The translations under genes and the position numbers were made by a program. The notes beneath the pieces are model-generated. The model searched no databases. It was not told where the DNA came from and saw only the letters and a list, made by a program, of their open reading frames with translations. From an uncultured Corynebacterium sp. (GTDB lineage: Bacteria > Actinomycetota > Actinomycetes > Mycobacteriales > Mycobacteriaceae): a stretch of DNA of 30,856 nucleotides. The stretch spans positions 1-30,856 of the forward strand of contig CAMIFC010000024.1 of assembly GCA_946220775.1 (NCBI GenBank), in the 5' to 3' direction. The stretch's first letter is position 1. Every line of letters begins with the position of its first letter. Positions 14,819-22,447 of the stretch are shown in pieces.

Positions 14819-15412
14819 ATGAGCACCACGATAGGAATCGTCCAATCGAAGGGCGGAGTCGGAAAAACCACGACCGCCATATATCTAGGGCTAGCCCTCA
14901 AAGATCGCGGCACCGTTGAAATCTGGGATGCTGACCCGCAAGGCTCAGCAACCGAGTGGGCGGATGCCACGGCCGCCGCTGGCTACCCCCTGCCATTCCC
15001 AGTGACGGCAGTCAACGAGCCACAGCTTTCCAAGAAGGACAGCGAGGCAAGCTATCTGATCATCGACACCGGGCCAGGTAACCCTCGCGTCATGGATAAA
15101 ACCATCGAGCGCGCTGACGTCGTCATCATTCCAACTAAATCCAGCAGCGTGGATATGGCGAGGACATGGTCAACACTCGACGCCCTCCCGGAAGACCAGC
15201 CCGCGATCCTGTTGATGACGCAGACCGACCCCCGCACGATCACGCACCGACAAACAATCGAGGCGATAGACCAAGACGGAGCTGCGTACTTCCAGACCCC
15301 CATCAAACATAAGGAATCCATCAAGGGCAGTGGGAACGGCTACCCGAGCGACCTCGCTGGATATGAAGAAGTCGCAACAGAGCTCATCGAACGCATCAAG
15401 GAGATGTCATGA
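14819..15412 (+). CDS. parA: ParA-type partition ATPase
   Basis: The 197-residue protein is a small P-loop ATPase of the ParA/MinD group that moves plasmids to the cell halves. Seen: MSTTIGIVQSKGGVGKTTTA with the deviant Walker A box KGGVGKTT at residues 11-18, WDADPQGSATEWAD (Walker A' and the DPQGSA signature), YLIIDTGPG (Walker B), and ADVVIIPTKSS. Short length without an N-terminal HTH marks the type Ib branch, whose partner is a small RHH protein, as found directly downstream. Start ATG 14819 was chosen over a 39-codon extension that would read through the operator palindromes. The stop overlaps the next ATG (ATGA). Confidence 0.92.
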   Translation: MSTTIGIVQSKGGVGKTTTAIYLGLALKDRGTVEIWDADPQGSATEWADATAAAGYPLPFPVTAVNEPQLSKKDSEASYLIIDTGPGNPRVMDKTIERADVVIIPTKSSSVDMARTWSTLDALPEDQPAILLMTQTDPRTITHRQTIEAIDQDGAAYFQTPIKHKESIKGSGNGYPSDLAGYEEVATELIERIKEMS

Positions 15413-15645
15413 CAGAAAAACGAGGGTCCATGACACGCAGAAAGCCCACGCAACAACAAACCCACGAACCCACACATGTGGGTATGGGGGCGGCATTCCC
15501 AAACCGGACCGAGGGGGAGACTCAACGACGCCTATCCGTAGACGTCCCCGAGTCGGCCAAGAAGAAAATCAAACGCATCGCAACCGAACGAGACACCACC
15601 GTCCGCAAACTAATTATCGACTTCATTCATGACCTAGACACATAA
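15409..15645 (+). CDS. RHH centromere-binding partner of ParA (ParB/ParG-like)
   Basis: The 78-residue protein has a basic, probably flexible N-terminus (MTEKRGSMTRRKPTQQQ) and a C-terminal RHH fold (TQRRLSVDVPESAKKKIKRI, then DTTVRKLIIDFIHDL). This is the architecture of small centromere-binding proteins whose mobile N-terminus stimulates the ATPase. Its ATG overlaps the parA stop by four bases with AAGGAG upstream, so both are made together. Three more palindromes of the type found before parA lie inside this gene (15468-15483) and behind it (15652-15682). Sequence identity of RHH partners is low across plasmids; the role is inferred from context and fold. Confidence 0.8.
   Translation: MTEKRGSMTRRKPTQQQTHEPTHVGMGAAFPNRTEGETQRRLSVDVPESAKKKIKRIATERDTTVRKLIIDFIHDLDT
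15468..15483. promoter_or_regulatory. Partition palindrome inside the parB-like gene
   Basis: ACCCACA-CA-TGTGGGT is a perfect palindrome with a two-base centre, the same motif as before parA and before ssb. Its place inside a coding region (codons for PTHVG) suggests selection for the DNA site itself. Confidence 0.6.
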
Positions 15646-15651
15646 CCACTT

Positions 15652-15682
15652 ACCCACATATGTGGCACCCACAAATGTGGGT
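15652..15682. promoter_or_regulatory. Two abutting partition palindromes upstream of ssb
   Basis: ACCCACA-TA-TGTGGCA (15652-15667) and ACCCACA-AA-TGTGGGT (15667-15682) share one base. Together with the copies at 14784 and 15468 they make four full sites in 0.9 kb, a likely parS array that may also regulate ssb. Confidence 0.65.
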
Positions 15683-15702
15683 ACATCTTTCGAGGAGTCC
15701 CA

Positions 15703-16095
15703 ATGAGTAACGAAATCCCGCTGACAATCACCGGAAACCTCACCAAAGACCCCGAACTACGCTACCGACCCGGCGGGGGAGAGGCAGTCCTGCGATTCAC
15801 AGTCGCATCCACCCCTCGCTATTACAGCAAGGCAGAACGCGACTACGTCGATGGGGAGACTACCTTCATGCCATGCTGGCTCAACTCCCGCGGCGGCGAT
15901 GATGCCAACGCCTACCTAGAGCGGATGTCGCAAACCTTCCGGCGGGGTGATCATGTGATCGTCGTGGGTGACCTGGTGACCCAGACCAAAGATCGCGACG
16001 GCGAGACGAACCGATGGAATGAGCTGCGTGTTCGGGAAATCGGAGCTTCCCCGCGATTCCGGAATGTCACCATCGAGCGGGACGATCAAGGGTAG
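15703..16095 (+). CDS. ssb: Single-stranded DNA-binding protein, short plasmid type
   Basis: The 130-residue protein is a bacterial SSB OB fold: MSNEIPLTITGNLTKDPELRY, AVLRFTVASTPRYY, TFMPCWLNSRGGDDANAYLERMSQ and GDHVIVVGDLVTQTKDRDGE. It coats single-stranded DNA during plasmid replication or transfer. It ends with NVTIERDDQG and lacks the acidic DDDIPF-type tail through which chromosomal SSB recruits partners, so it may act mainly as a coating protein. GAGGAG precedes ATG 15703. It follows the partition genes on the same strand, and its leader contains partition palindromes. Confidence 0.9.
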   Translation: MSNEIPLTITGNLTKDPELRYRPGGGEAVLRFTVASTPRYYSKAERDYVDGETTFMPCWLNSRGGDDANAYLERMSQTFRRGDHVIVVGDLVTQTKDRDGETNRWNELRVREIGASPRFRNVTIERDDQG

Positions 16096-16108
16096 ACGGT
16101 GACTGGTG

Positions 16109-16375
16109 ATGACCAATCAGCAACTATTCCCAGGCCACTACCAACGAATCCGGACGAAACGGCCATTCTCTGTGTGGCGACTGGTCACCACACCGGCACG
16201 ATGGCTGCATCGCTTCGCCCAAGTTCTCGCTCCCTGGTTGGGCATCCTGTTTTTCATCGTCCCCGGTCGTCGTAATCGAAATGCTCTGGGCTACGCCTAT
16301 GCCTGGTTTCTGATCGTCTTCTTCGTCGCAGCAATCGTTGCCAGTTTCGTTGTGAGTGTAGGCAGCGCCCACTAA
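16109..16375 (+). CDS. Small two-helix membrane protein
   Basis: The 88-residue protein has a basic N-terminal stretch (YQRIRTKRPFSVWRLVTTPA) and two hydrophobic segments (FAQVLAPWLGILFFIVP and YAWFLIVFFVAAIVASFVV) joined by GRRNRNALGYA. It follows ssb by 13 bases and is probably in the same transcript; GTG 16106 is an alternative start. No family is recognised. Small membrane proteins at this place occur in conjugation and partition operons, but no transfer gene is in the window. Confidence 0.55.
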   Translation: MTNQQLFPGHYQRIRTKRPFSVWRLVTTPARWLHRFAQVLAPWLGILFFIVPGRRNRNALGYAYAWFLIVFFVAAIVASFVVSVGSAH

Positions 16376-16524
16376 CTTTCACAGCGCAGGTGTAGCACGA
16401 TTCGCTAACCGACCGTAAAATTGCACATGTGAACTGTGCACCGAATTATGCACGGAACACGGCGATAGACGACCCGCGGAAATCCGGCCTTCGTGCAACG
16501 GAGTGTCCGTTAGGTCGGGGAGTG

Positions 16525-16571
16525 GTGCAGGATCGACCGTTACGGAACATCGTGAGAACTTCACTGGGCCT
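16525..16571 (+). repeat. Dispersed repeat, rearranged copy C
   Basis: GTGCAGGATCGACCGTT (16525-16541) and ATCGTGAGA...CTGGGCCT (16549-16571) match the two ends of the repeat at 4203-4270 and 29071-29139, but in swapped order. It lies in the 552-base gene-free stretch 16376-16927. Confidence 0.5.
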
Positions 16572-16689
16572 CCCGCAACCCAGCAGCCAGACTCACACCC
16601 CACGCGAGGAACAGGGGGGGGCAGATCCAGGCGTGACTCGGAACATCGACTGCAACGCCCACAGTCCCAGGGACCCAATTGGTAGTCAC

Positions 16690-16900
16690 TTTCTGTAAGT
16701 GAGAGGTATGCTATCTCTGCAATGCTGCTGTGAACATCACGGTCGCCGCAGGGTTTGCGGAGACCCTAAACGCCTGTGGAGGGTATCTAAGACGACGGCT
16801 TGCCGTCGCTGACCCGGGGAAATAGGAACCCACCGAACGGGGAACCGCACACATGTGCAGGCCGTGTAGGAATCCTCCCTGCCCACAGGGAGGAAGAAAT
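16690..16900 (+). promoter_or_regulatory. Probable promoter and structured 5' leader of the Tat-exported protein gene
   Basis: CACTT-TCTGT-AAGTG (inverted repeat near 16688-16702) and TATGCT just after it suggest a regulated promoter. The following 200 bases contain several stems: CCGCA/TGCGG, AGGGT/ACCCT, CGACGGC-TT-GCCGTCG, and CCTCCCTG/CAGGGAGG close to the gene. A folded leader or riboswitch-like element is possible. I could not match it to a known class. Confidence 0.35.
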
Positions 16901-16927
16901 CAACAAGTGACGCGTTAGCGGTTGCTC

Positions 16928-17743
16928 ATGAATACTGAAAGCGAGCCTATGCATCAACATCGTCTCAGTCGGCGTTCTCTAGTGAAAGGGAGTGCATGGT
17001 CTGTTCCTGTCATTGTGGCCAGTACAGAAGTTCCTACCTACGCCTTGTCTGCAGGCTGTTACACACTCCTATGGACCAATACATCGGGCTCCGGAAGCAC
17101 TCTCTCAGGGAATATGACCCCACAGTCGGGGGGGACGAATACCGCTAAAGTGACTGTGGTGCAATCGCGGACAGCGGGACAGGGCGCCTTGTATGAGGGA
17201 GTCAACTCGGACTTTGTGACGGCCGCAGCGGGGTCGCAAAAAGGATGGGGAACCACTGGTGGCGGAACGCAAGGCAACGGATACACGGTGACTAACACTA
17301 GCTCCGTGTTGACACTGAACCAGCGAACCGCTAACAGGATGGCAGCATCTCAAACAATTTCTTTCACTTTCGCTGATGGGTCTGGTCAGCCAGCTGTCCC
17401 AAAATCGGTGATGTTTAATATCTACGATGTCACTAGTGTTGTGACAGGGTCACGGAATCCGAACTATTACTCAGACACATTCACTCTTAGCGGAGGATCG
17501 TGGGTGTCATCGGCATTCACCGGGTACACTCGCGGTCAATACGCTACCGTGTCTTCTACCGCTATATCAATGACGGGCAAAGACACTCCGTCTATTAACA
17601 GTGGCTCCTACCTGACCGTCACAATTAGCCCTACCTCGAACAGCTTCAGCCTGACATATAGCAACACTGGCGCTGCTGCGACACTTACCAACGGCGCGAA
17701 CAACCAATATGTCGGAATTGGCGACTTAACGGTGTGTTTCTAA
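16928..17743 (+). CDS. Tat-exported protein of unknown function
   Basis: The 271-residue protein has a clear twin-arginine signal: basic start, SRRSLVKGSAWSVPVIVAS and a cleavage region near TYALSAG at about residue 42. The mature part is Ser/Thr/Gly/Asn-rich, with beta-type stretches (TNTAKVTVVQSRT, QTISFTFADGSG, SYLTVTISPTSNSFSLTYSN) and only two cysteines, one just after the signal and one at the very end (DLTVCF), which could form a disulfide closing the fold. I use ATG 16928; TTG 16922 and ATG 16949 are alternatives. It converges with the daptide enzyme genes and is probably independent of them. A surface or cell-wall associated protein is likely. Confidence 0.7.
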   Translation: MNTESEPMHQHRLSRRSLVKGSAWSVPVIVASTEVPTYALSAGCYTLLWTNTSGSGSTLSGNMTPQSGGTNTAKVTVVQSRTAGQGALYEGVNSDFVTAAAGSQKGWGTTGGGTQGNGYTVTNTSSVLTLNQRTANRMAASQTISFTFADGSGQPAVPKSVMFNIYDVTSVVTGSRNPNYYSDTFTLSGGSWVSSAFTGYTRGQYATVSSTAISMTGKDTPSINSGSYLTVTISPTSNSFSLTYSNTGAAATLTNGANNQYVGIGDLTVCF

Positions 17744-17926
17744 AGGGGAAATCAAGAGGCGAAGTGTCAGACTGTGGATACGAAGACTCCTATGTTTTAG
17801 GCGCATGAGGCCACGATATTGTATTTGATGGATTATGCTGAAGTTATCGTAAAAGTCAACGGTTTCGCCGAAAAGGCCATAATCGTTTGTGCTGGATACC
17901 CGCAGGATGGGGTAACTGCTATATCG

Positions 17927-19051
17927 TCATCTGCGACAGGTCGCACTCTTTGGAATGTTCCATAACTGACCCTGCGATACGAGAATATCCACCAGTTGTT
18001 CGGTGGACCATTCCTCACCCGGGGCAACCAGGCTTCCCCAACGCTTCCTGCACAAATCACAGGCTTGACGAAGATCAGTTTTTGAAGGGTGCCATCCCGA
18101 CGAGCCTAATCCGAGGCATGAAGCAATAGCCAGAAGAGGGTTTCCGGAGACATCGATCCTGTTGCTGCCAGTTGCTAAGTTTTTTTGAGCATGACGGATA
18201 CGCCAGTTCAGGTTGTCCAGGGCGTCGGGGACGATAAAACGGTTGCTTTCGCTGTTGGGTCGCGCCCAGAGACGTGGGACGAGATAATCCGTAGCTTGCA
18301 TTTTTGTGGTGTTCGTCGTAGCGGACAACTCGTGAGCCAGATACCAAATGCGGTGACCAAAGGATCCAGTGACAGACCGATTATCGCGGTGGTGCAGTTT
18401 GCCAGAGAGCTCAAGCCACGACGACAAGTCATTCCGTGGATCTTCTCCTAGGGCAACGGCAATAACTTTTTGAAGAACCAGCGACTCCAACGGCGTCAGT
18501 TCGGTCCTCTCCATAGTGAGTGGCCCGACAAGCCTGTAAAAGATCTCCCGAATTCCGTCCGAAAGTATCCGCAATGGCAGGCTACGGAAAAGCTCAGGGA
18601 CAGTTTCGTACGTTGAGGCTTTGAGGGAATCACCGATGATCAACTTCTTGCGTCCAGAGTTAGATCGATGAATAGCGACTGTGCTGGCGTGAGAACCGGT
18701 ACCAATCGTGCTCGGAAGCAAACACACTCGTGCCCGCATCCTCTCATTCGCGGCTTTCGCAAACAAGAGGGGCGAACGCGCCGAGGAATTAAGCGCACGA
18801 ATCGAAATATTGCCGTTCAGCACAGCGCACGCCAACTTGGCGTGGTCCATCACGACCCCACCACCCATAGCTGAGATTGGAAGGGTTCCCTGTAGGACGT
18901 CTCCTCGCAATGCATGGATCGTTTCACCCAAATCGCTCTCCGGACCGATGAGCCGAACCTCCGGATACCTTTCGGCGATTGCCTGAGCATGGGGATTTGT
19001 GTCGAGCAGGTGGGCATCCGCCAGCATGACGCCCCGTTCGCGGCCTTTCAC
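17927..19051 (-). CDS. mpaB: Daptide-type iron-ADH-like dehydrogenase (MpaB-like)
   Basis: The 374-residue protein resembles iron-containing alcohol dehydrogenases: a nucleotide-binding front half with AMGGGVVMDHAKLA (residues 61-74, the GGGxxxDxAK motif), then LLPSTIGTGSHASTVAIH (111-128), and a helical metal-binding half with GHRIWYLAHEL (232-242). In daptide biosynthesis the MpaB enzyme oxidatively decarboxylates the C-terminal threonine of the precursor to a ketone. The gene is the last of a tight run with the aminotransferase and methyltransferase; its GTG start overlaps the aminotransferase stop by four bases. C-terminal cysteines (CDLCRKRW, TCRR) are unusual for the family. Assignment rests on motif and cluster context. 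Confidence 0.8.
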   Translation of the reverse strand: MKGRERGVMLADAHLLDTNPHAQAIAERYPEVRLIGPESDLGETIHALRGDVLQGTLPISAMGGGVVMDHAKLACAVLNGNISIRALNSSARSPLLFAKAANERMRARVCLLPSTIGTGSHASTVAIHRSNSGRKKLIIGDSLKASTYETVPELFRSLPLRILSDGIREIFYRLVGPLTMERTELTPLESLVLQKVIAVALGEDPRNDLSSWLELSGKLHHRDNRSVTGSFGHRIWYLAHELSATTNTTKMQATDYLVPRLWARPNSESNRFIVPDALDNLNWRIRHAQKNLATGSNRIDVSGNPLLAIASCLGLGSSGWHPSKTDLRQACDLCRKRWGSLVAPGEEWSTEQLVDILVSQGQLWNIPKSATCRR

Positions 19052-20283
19052 GTCTGATTCATCGTCATCGCTGACAGAACGACCTCAAAAATTCTTTCGA
19101 GGTCTTCGACTGGCGAAATCAGGGGCGGAACGATTTGCACACCCCGGGTTGAAGGATGAACGACAACCCCGTTCTGCCTGATTTCATCCACTAACCTGGC
19201 AACATTAATGGATTTGTTTGAATCGAGTGAATATTGGATCGTTTGGAAAGCCCCCAAGCCAACACTTTCCAAACCAGGGACGTCTTCCACAACTGACCGG
19301 CTCAACGCTGTGGTCTCGCGCCTGACGTTCTCGTGTTCCTTGAGCTCGTAGGTATCGGCAAAAATAGATGCTGTCACTGCGACAGCCGCCCCAACGAGCG
19401 GATGCCCAGCACCGGTTTCCGCGTGCCAAATACCGACCTTCGGATGAGCGGAGTAGCAAGCGTTCACAGCTTCTCCCAGAACCACGGCACCACCGGGAAC
19501 AGCCCCGTTGGTCAACGCCTTCGATACCGCAAGGATATCAGGGCGAAACTCCCAATCGTCGGATGCCAGCACGCTCGATACCCTACCGAAGCCCGTGGCG
19601 ACTTCATCAGCGATAAGGAGGACGCCCATTTTCTGAAGCTGTCTCAGATTATCCAAGGCAGTCGATGAGAGGGGCACGGTTCCAGTTCCTGTGACGGGCT
19701 CCACTAGCACGGCCGCGATCCTGGAGATCTGGCGTTCCAATTGATTCAGAAGGTCCGGATCGTCAAGGTTAACTCTGAGATGGTCGGACAGCGAAACTCC
19801 GTAGAAGCGCTTGTCGATGTCTTCATCCGTGACAGACATTGTGCCAATGGAAATACCATGAAATGCGTTCCCCACCGAGGCAATTTTTCGACGTGCCGGA
19901 TCTTCCTTCAGCAGAGAGTAGACGCGAGCAATTTTGATGGCAGCTTCCACACTCGAGGAACCGCCTGTCGTCCACACCACTCGCTTCCACGCCGTTCCGA
20001 GCATTCGGAGTAGGGCGGCCGACGCGTTCTCAGCGAATTCCGACGAGTAACGAAAACAAGGGTAGAACGAAAGCTGCCCCGACGCCTCCGCTAACGCATG
20101 AGTATAATCCTCACGAGAGTATCCGAAGTTTACGTTCCACAGACCACTGGTAGCGCAGATTCTTTCCTTACCATCGGCGAATGTAATCCGATTTCCGTGT
20201 GCACGAACCGCAACTTTAGAATCATCTATGATGTCGCCGTATGAGGTGAGCCCTGGCCACGAGGGATTGGCTTGGCACGTCAT
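19048..20283 (-). CDS. mpaD: Daptide-type class III aminotransferase (MpaD-like)
   Basis: The 411-residue protein is a PLP-dependent class III aminotransferase. Seen: SGLWNVNFGYSREDYTHAL, TTGGSSSVEAAIKIAR (phosphate-binding, about 106-120), NAFHGISIGTMSVT (139-152), LLIADEVATGFGR (222-234, with Asp226 for the PLP nitrogen) and AVSKALTNGAVPGGAVV with the PLP lysine K255. In daptides the MpaD enzyme converts the C-terminal ketone of the peptide made by MpaB into a primary amine. Its ATG follows the methyltransferase stop with no gap, and its stop overlaps the dehydrogenase start, so the three are co-translated. Length is normal for the family. The peptide substrate is inferred from context. Confidence 0.87.
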   Translation of the reverse strand: MTCQANPSWPGLTSYGDIIDDSKVAVRAHGNRITFADGKERICATSGLWNVNFGYSREDYTHALAEASGQLSFYPCFRYSSEFAENASAALLRMLGTAWKRVVWTTGGSSSVEAAIKIARVYSLLKEDPARRKIASVGNAFHGISIGTMSVTDEDIDKRFYGVSLSDHLRVNLDDPDLLNQLERQISRIAAVLVEPVTGTGTVPLSSTALDNLRQLQKMGVLLIADEVATGFGRVSSVLASDDWEFRPDILAVSKALTNGAVPGGAVVLGEAVNACYSAHPKVGIWHAETGAGHPLVGAAVAVTASIFADTYELKEHENVRRETTALSRSVVEDVPGLESVGLGAFQTIQYSLDSNKSINVARLVDEIRQNGVVVHPSTRGVQIVPPLISPVEDLERIFEVVLSAMTMNQT

Positions 20284-21042
20284 TTAGACTTTTCCTTCCA
20301 TGATGGTGGTATGCCCGAAGGGCCCGGAATCTGCCACGGGATGACGATGAATGTCGGTGAACCCTGCCTTCCGCATTTCCTCGATTGCCTCATCCGGCGT
20401 CAGTACGGCCACAGAGTGGGTGAGTGCCACTTTTGATACGGCCTCACCCCTAAAAGTGTGAGGGATAATGACAATATCCCGCATACATTGGTCTGGATCG
20501 GCCTCAACGCTGAACGAAGCGACCGTATCGATCTCGGGTAATAGGACCAGGGAATCGTAGCGCCCCTCGCCCATGGGGCTGAATTGCGTGACTATGACCT
20601 TTCCGCCCACTGCGGTTACCTCTCGCATTCGCCGCATGAGGTTGATCCGCTGTTCACAAGAGAAGAGAGTGATGGTCGATGCCGCTATGAGCGTTGCGTC
20701 AAAACTATCTCCCGGAATGGGATCGCGAAGAATGTCTGCCTTTTGGACTGTCAGTCTCGCGGCCATCCTGTCTTTGCCAGACACTTTCTTGGTAAGAAGA
20801 CGGAGCATTTCTGCAGAGTTGTCGAGCGCCGTTACTCGGTGACCTCGCGCAAGGAGGGGAAGAGTCACCCGGCCGTCCCCAGATGCCAGCTCGAGGATTT
20901 TGTGGTTTCTTCCCAACATCTTCAGGATCGCGGAAGGTTCAGCGTGATCATCCCGAGTCATAGCGGAGTAAATGGCCGCACCCATGGGCCCGTACATTTC
21001 GTCGAGTTTGAAACCACGGTCACGCAAGAAGTCAGTGATCAC
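20284..21042 (-). CDS. mpaM: Daptide-type SAM-dependent N-methyltransferase (MpaM-like)
   Basis: The 252-residue protein is a class I methyltransferase. Seen: motif I ILELASGDGRVTLPLLARG (49-67), motif II VTALDNSAEMLRLL, the acidic/aromatic motif region PGDSFDATLIAASTITLF, and VGGKVIVTQFSP. In daptide clusters this enzyme dimethylates the new C-terminal amine, giving a charged (S)-N2,N2-dimethyl-1,2-propanediamine end. GTG 21042 has AGGAGAG at good distance. It sits between the candidate recognition protein gene (45 bases upstream) and the aminotransferase (no gap). Substrate is inferred from the cluster; the fold is clear. Confidence 0.85.
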   Translation of the reverse strand: MITDFLRDRGFKLDEMYGPMGAAIYSAMTRDDHAEPSAILKMLGRNHKILELASGDGRVTLPLLARGHRVTALDNSAEMLRLLTKKVSGKDRMAARLTVQKADILRDPIPGDSFDATLIAASTITLFSCEQRINLMRRMREVTAVGGKVIVTQFSPMGEGRYDSLVLLPEIDTVASFSVEADPDQCMRDIVIIPHTFRGEAVSKVALTHSVAVLTPDEAIEEMRKAGFTDIHRHPVADSGPFGHTTIMEGKV

Positions 21043-21087
21043 TGTGCTCTCCTGAGTATCGCGGGCGCATCAGAGCTTTCCGAGACA

Positions 21088-21825
21088 TCATGAGTCTTCA
21101 CGAGACACCTTACCTGTCTGAGGGTTCACAAATACGGTTTTTCCATCAACCAGAAAAGGAATGATGGATCCCTCCGAACCGTTGAGATAGTCACCAGCGA
21201 CGGCCTTCAACTCTATATCGTTTCGGGTTTGAGCGCCGAGGGCGCGACGAACGTCAACGATTTCGAGGAACCGAGCAGCGCCCGCGTTGATCAAATCGTG
21301 GATCATTTCCTGATCTGGGGAGCAATTCCATGTGCACCCTTTTTTTTCATCAAACGGAGGCCCAACTGATGTCGTGCGCCGCATGCCGTCTTCGGTGGTG
21401 ATTTCCCGGAGTCTAATCCCACCGCAGTCACCTCTTCCTAGACCGCACTGGTCGGCGATTTGGACAAGAGGGTTTGCCAGAAGTTCCGGCATCTCCCCCG
21501 ATTCCTTGAATTTGTGCAAGTCTTCCAAAAACTCTGCAACGTCATCCTCATCAAGGACGCGCAAAATGGTGGGACCTACGATCGGGATGAATTCAGCTCC
21601 TGAGTAGTTCTCAAGTTGCACCAACAATTCCCCACCGATCGCGACTTCGGCCGCGACCTCCAGCCCATCTTCGGCTTCGAGCGGGAATACTTTAGTCTCG
21701 CCATCGGGGGATATCAGAGTGATATGGGGGTCCATATCGCGAAAATCAACTGAAACTTTACCGCTTGAACCGCCTAACAGGTCCACACCCTTGAAGAATT
21801 CGAGGATATATTGGTCGATATTCAT
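21088..21825 (-). CDS. Candidate daptide recognition/partner protein (MpaC-like position)
   Basis: The 245-residue protein is acidic and not of a common family. The N-terminal half is beta-rich (KVSVDFRDMDPHITLISPDG, TKVFPLEAEDGLEVAAEV, ELLVQLENYSGAEFIPIVG). A central part has four cysteines in two pairs (QCGLGRGDCGG and GCTWNCSPDQE) that could bind a metal. The end has beta strands (SIIPFLVDGKTVFVNPQTGK). It heads the modification operon, directly before the methyltransferase, the place expected for the RRE-bearing MpaC of daptide clusters, which holds the leader peptide. A winged-helix RRE is not obvious by eye, so the name is tentative. ATG 21825 has AAGGAA upstream. Confidence 0.5.
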   Translation of the reverse strand: MNIDQYILEFFKGVDLLGGSSGKVSVDFRDMDPHITLISPDGETKVFPLEAEDGLEVAAEVAIGGELLVQLENYSGAEFIPIVGPTILRVLDEDDVAEFLEDLHKFKESGEMPELLANPLVQIADQCGLGRGDCGGIRLREITTEDGMRRTTSVGPPFDEKKGCTWNCSPDQEMIHDLINAGAARFLEIVDVRRALGAQTRNDIELKAVAGDYLNGSEGSIIPFLVDGKTVFVNPQTGKVSREDS

Positions 21826-22193
21826 GGTTCCTTAAGAAATAACAATTAGTATACGAATTCTGTCATGCTTCCGAGGATCTAGTAAGTGAATGAGACTCTT
21901 AGAAGCGCCCCGTACTCAGGCCTATTACTGAAGGATTTGCATACGTCAGCCAGCCATCTCGTTGGGCTTTGCGTAGTCCTCGGACTTCATGAGATAGGGG
22001 GTGCTGCACTTGCAGTGTTATGGAGATTCGTCATCTTGACACAACCAGCCTGTCTTCAAAGCACGCCTTAAGGTTTTAGCGACGTCCCCGGTTGGCCTTG
22101 ACACCATGTTCGAACAATTTGTCTAGGACTGATGGCCTCGCGATGTGGCCTCCTAACAATGTCCCATATGAGTCAGGCGTAAGTATCCTCAAA
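21826..22193. other. 368 bases without a supported gene between two daptide sub-operons
   Basis: It holds the promoter region of the modification operon at its left end. Short frames on the plus strand look non-coding. Neither strand gives a precursor-like peptide ending in Thr. It may be the scar of a lost gene, for example a transporter, but no remnant could be recognised. Confidence 0.4.
21848..21853 (-). promoter_or_regulatory. -10 box of the daptide modification operon
   Basis: TATACT on the minus strand lies 22 bases before the start of the candidate recognition protein, with an AT-rich surround. The -35 box is weak. Its presence implies that the modification genes can be transcribed apart from the precursor-protease unit. 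Confidence 0.45.
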
Positions 22194-22376
22194 TCAAGAG
22201 GGGTGGTGAGCCAGGTACCAGACTACTCCTAGACCGACCACGACCACCACGGCAAGTGCAATGAGCGGGGCCACCACGGCCTCAGTTGAGGCCGAAAAAA
22301 CTATGATAATCGCGGCAATGAAAGCCATAGCGATGAATACCGCACTGATTGCTCCCGTGTTCTGAGTGAACTTCAT
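22194..22376 (-). CDS. 60-residue two-helix membrane protein of the daptide cluster
   Basis: The protein starts MKFTQNTGAISAVFIAMAF and consists of two hydrophobic helices (about residues 8-28 and 32-54) joined by SASTEAVV, with a short polar end YLAHHPS. GGAGG lies 5 bases before ATG 22376, so I prefer it to a start 13 codons upstream. It follows the glycosyltransferase gene by 71 bases on the same strand. Small two-helix membrane proteins near bacteriocin genes are often immunity proteins; here this is only inference. It could also be a membrane partner of the M50 protease. Confidence 0.6.
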   Translation of the reverse strand: MKFTQNTGAISAVFIAMAFIAAIIIVFSASTEAVVAPLIALAVVVVVGLGVVWYLAHHPS

Positions 22377-22447
22377 GCAGTCCTCCGTAAATATTATTGG
22401 TTTTGTCTCGGACAAAGCCTATCGGGTCGCCTAGTCGGCCTCAACAG

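Noticed and set aside
14769..15682. Replication iterons
   Set aside because: The repeated units are palindromes centred on the partition genes rather than direct repeats, so centromere/operator sites are the better reading.
16740..16900. ydaO (c-di-AMP) riboswitch before the Tat-exported protein
   Set aside because: Only short words match; the conserved end region GACAGCTAAC is absent, so I report only a possible folded leader without naming a class.
18185..18451. Open frame of 88 codons on the plus strand inside the dehydrogenase gene
   Set aside because: It is the opposite-strand shadow of a well supported gene and shows no protein family pattern.
21886..22071. A 61-codon plus-strand frame between the two daptide units
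   Set aside because: No ribosome site, no recognisable domain, and opposite to the direction of the cluster.
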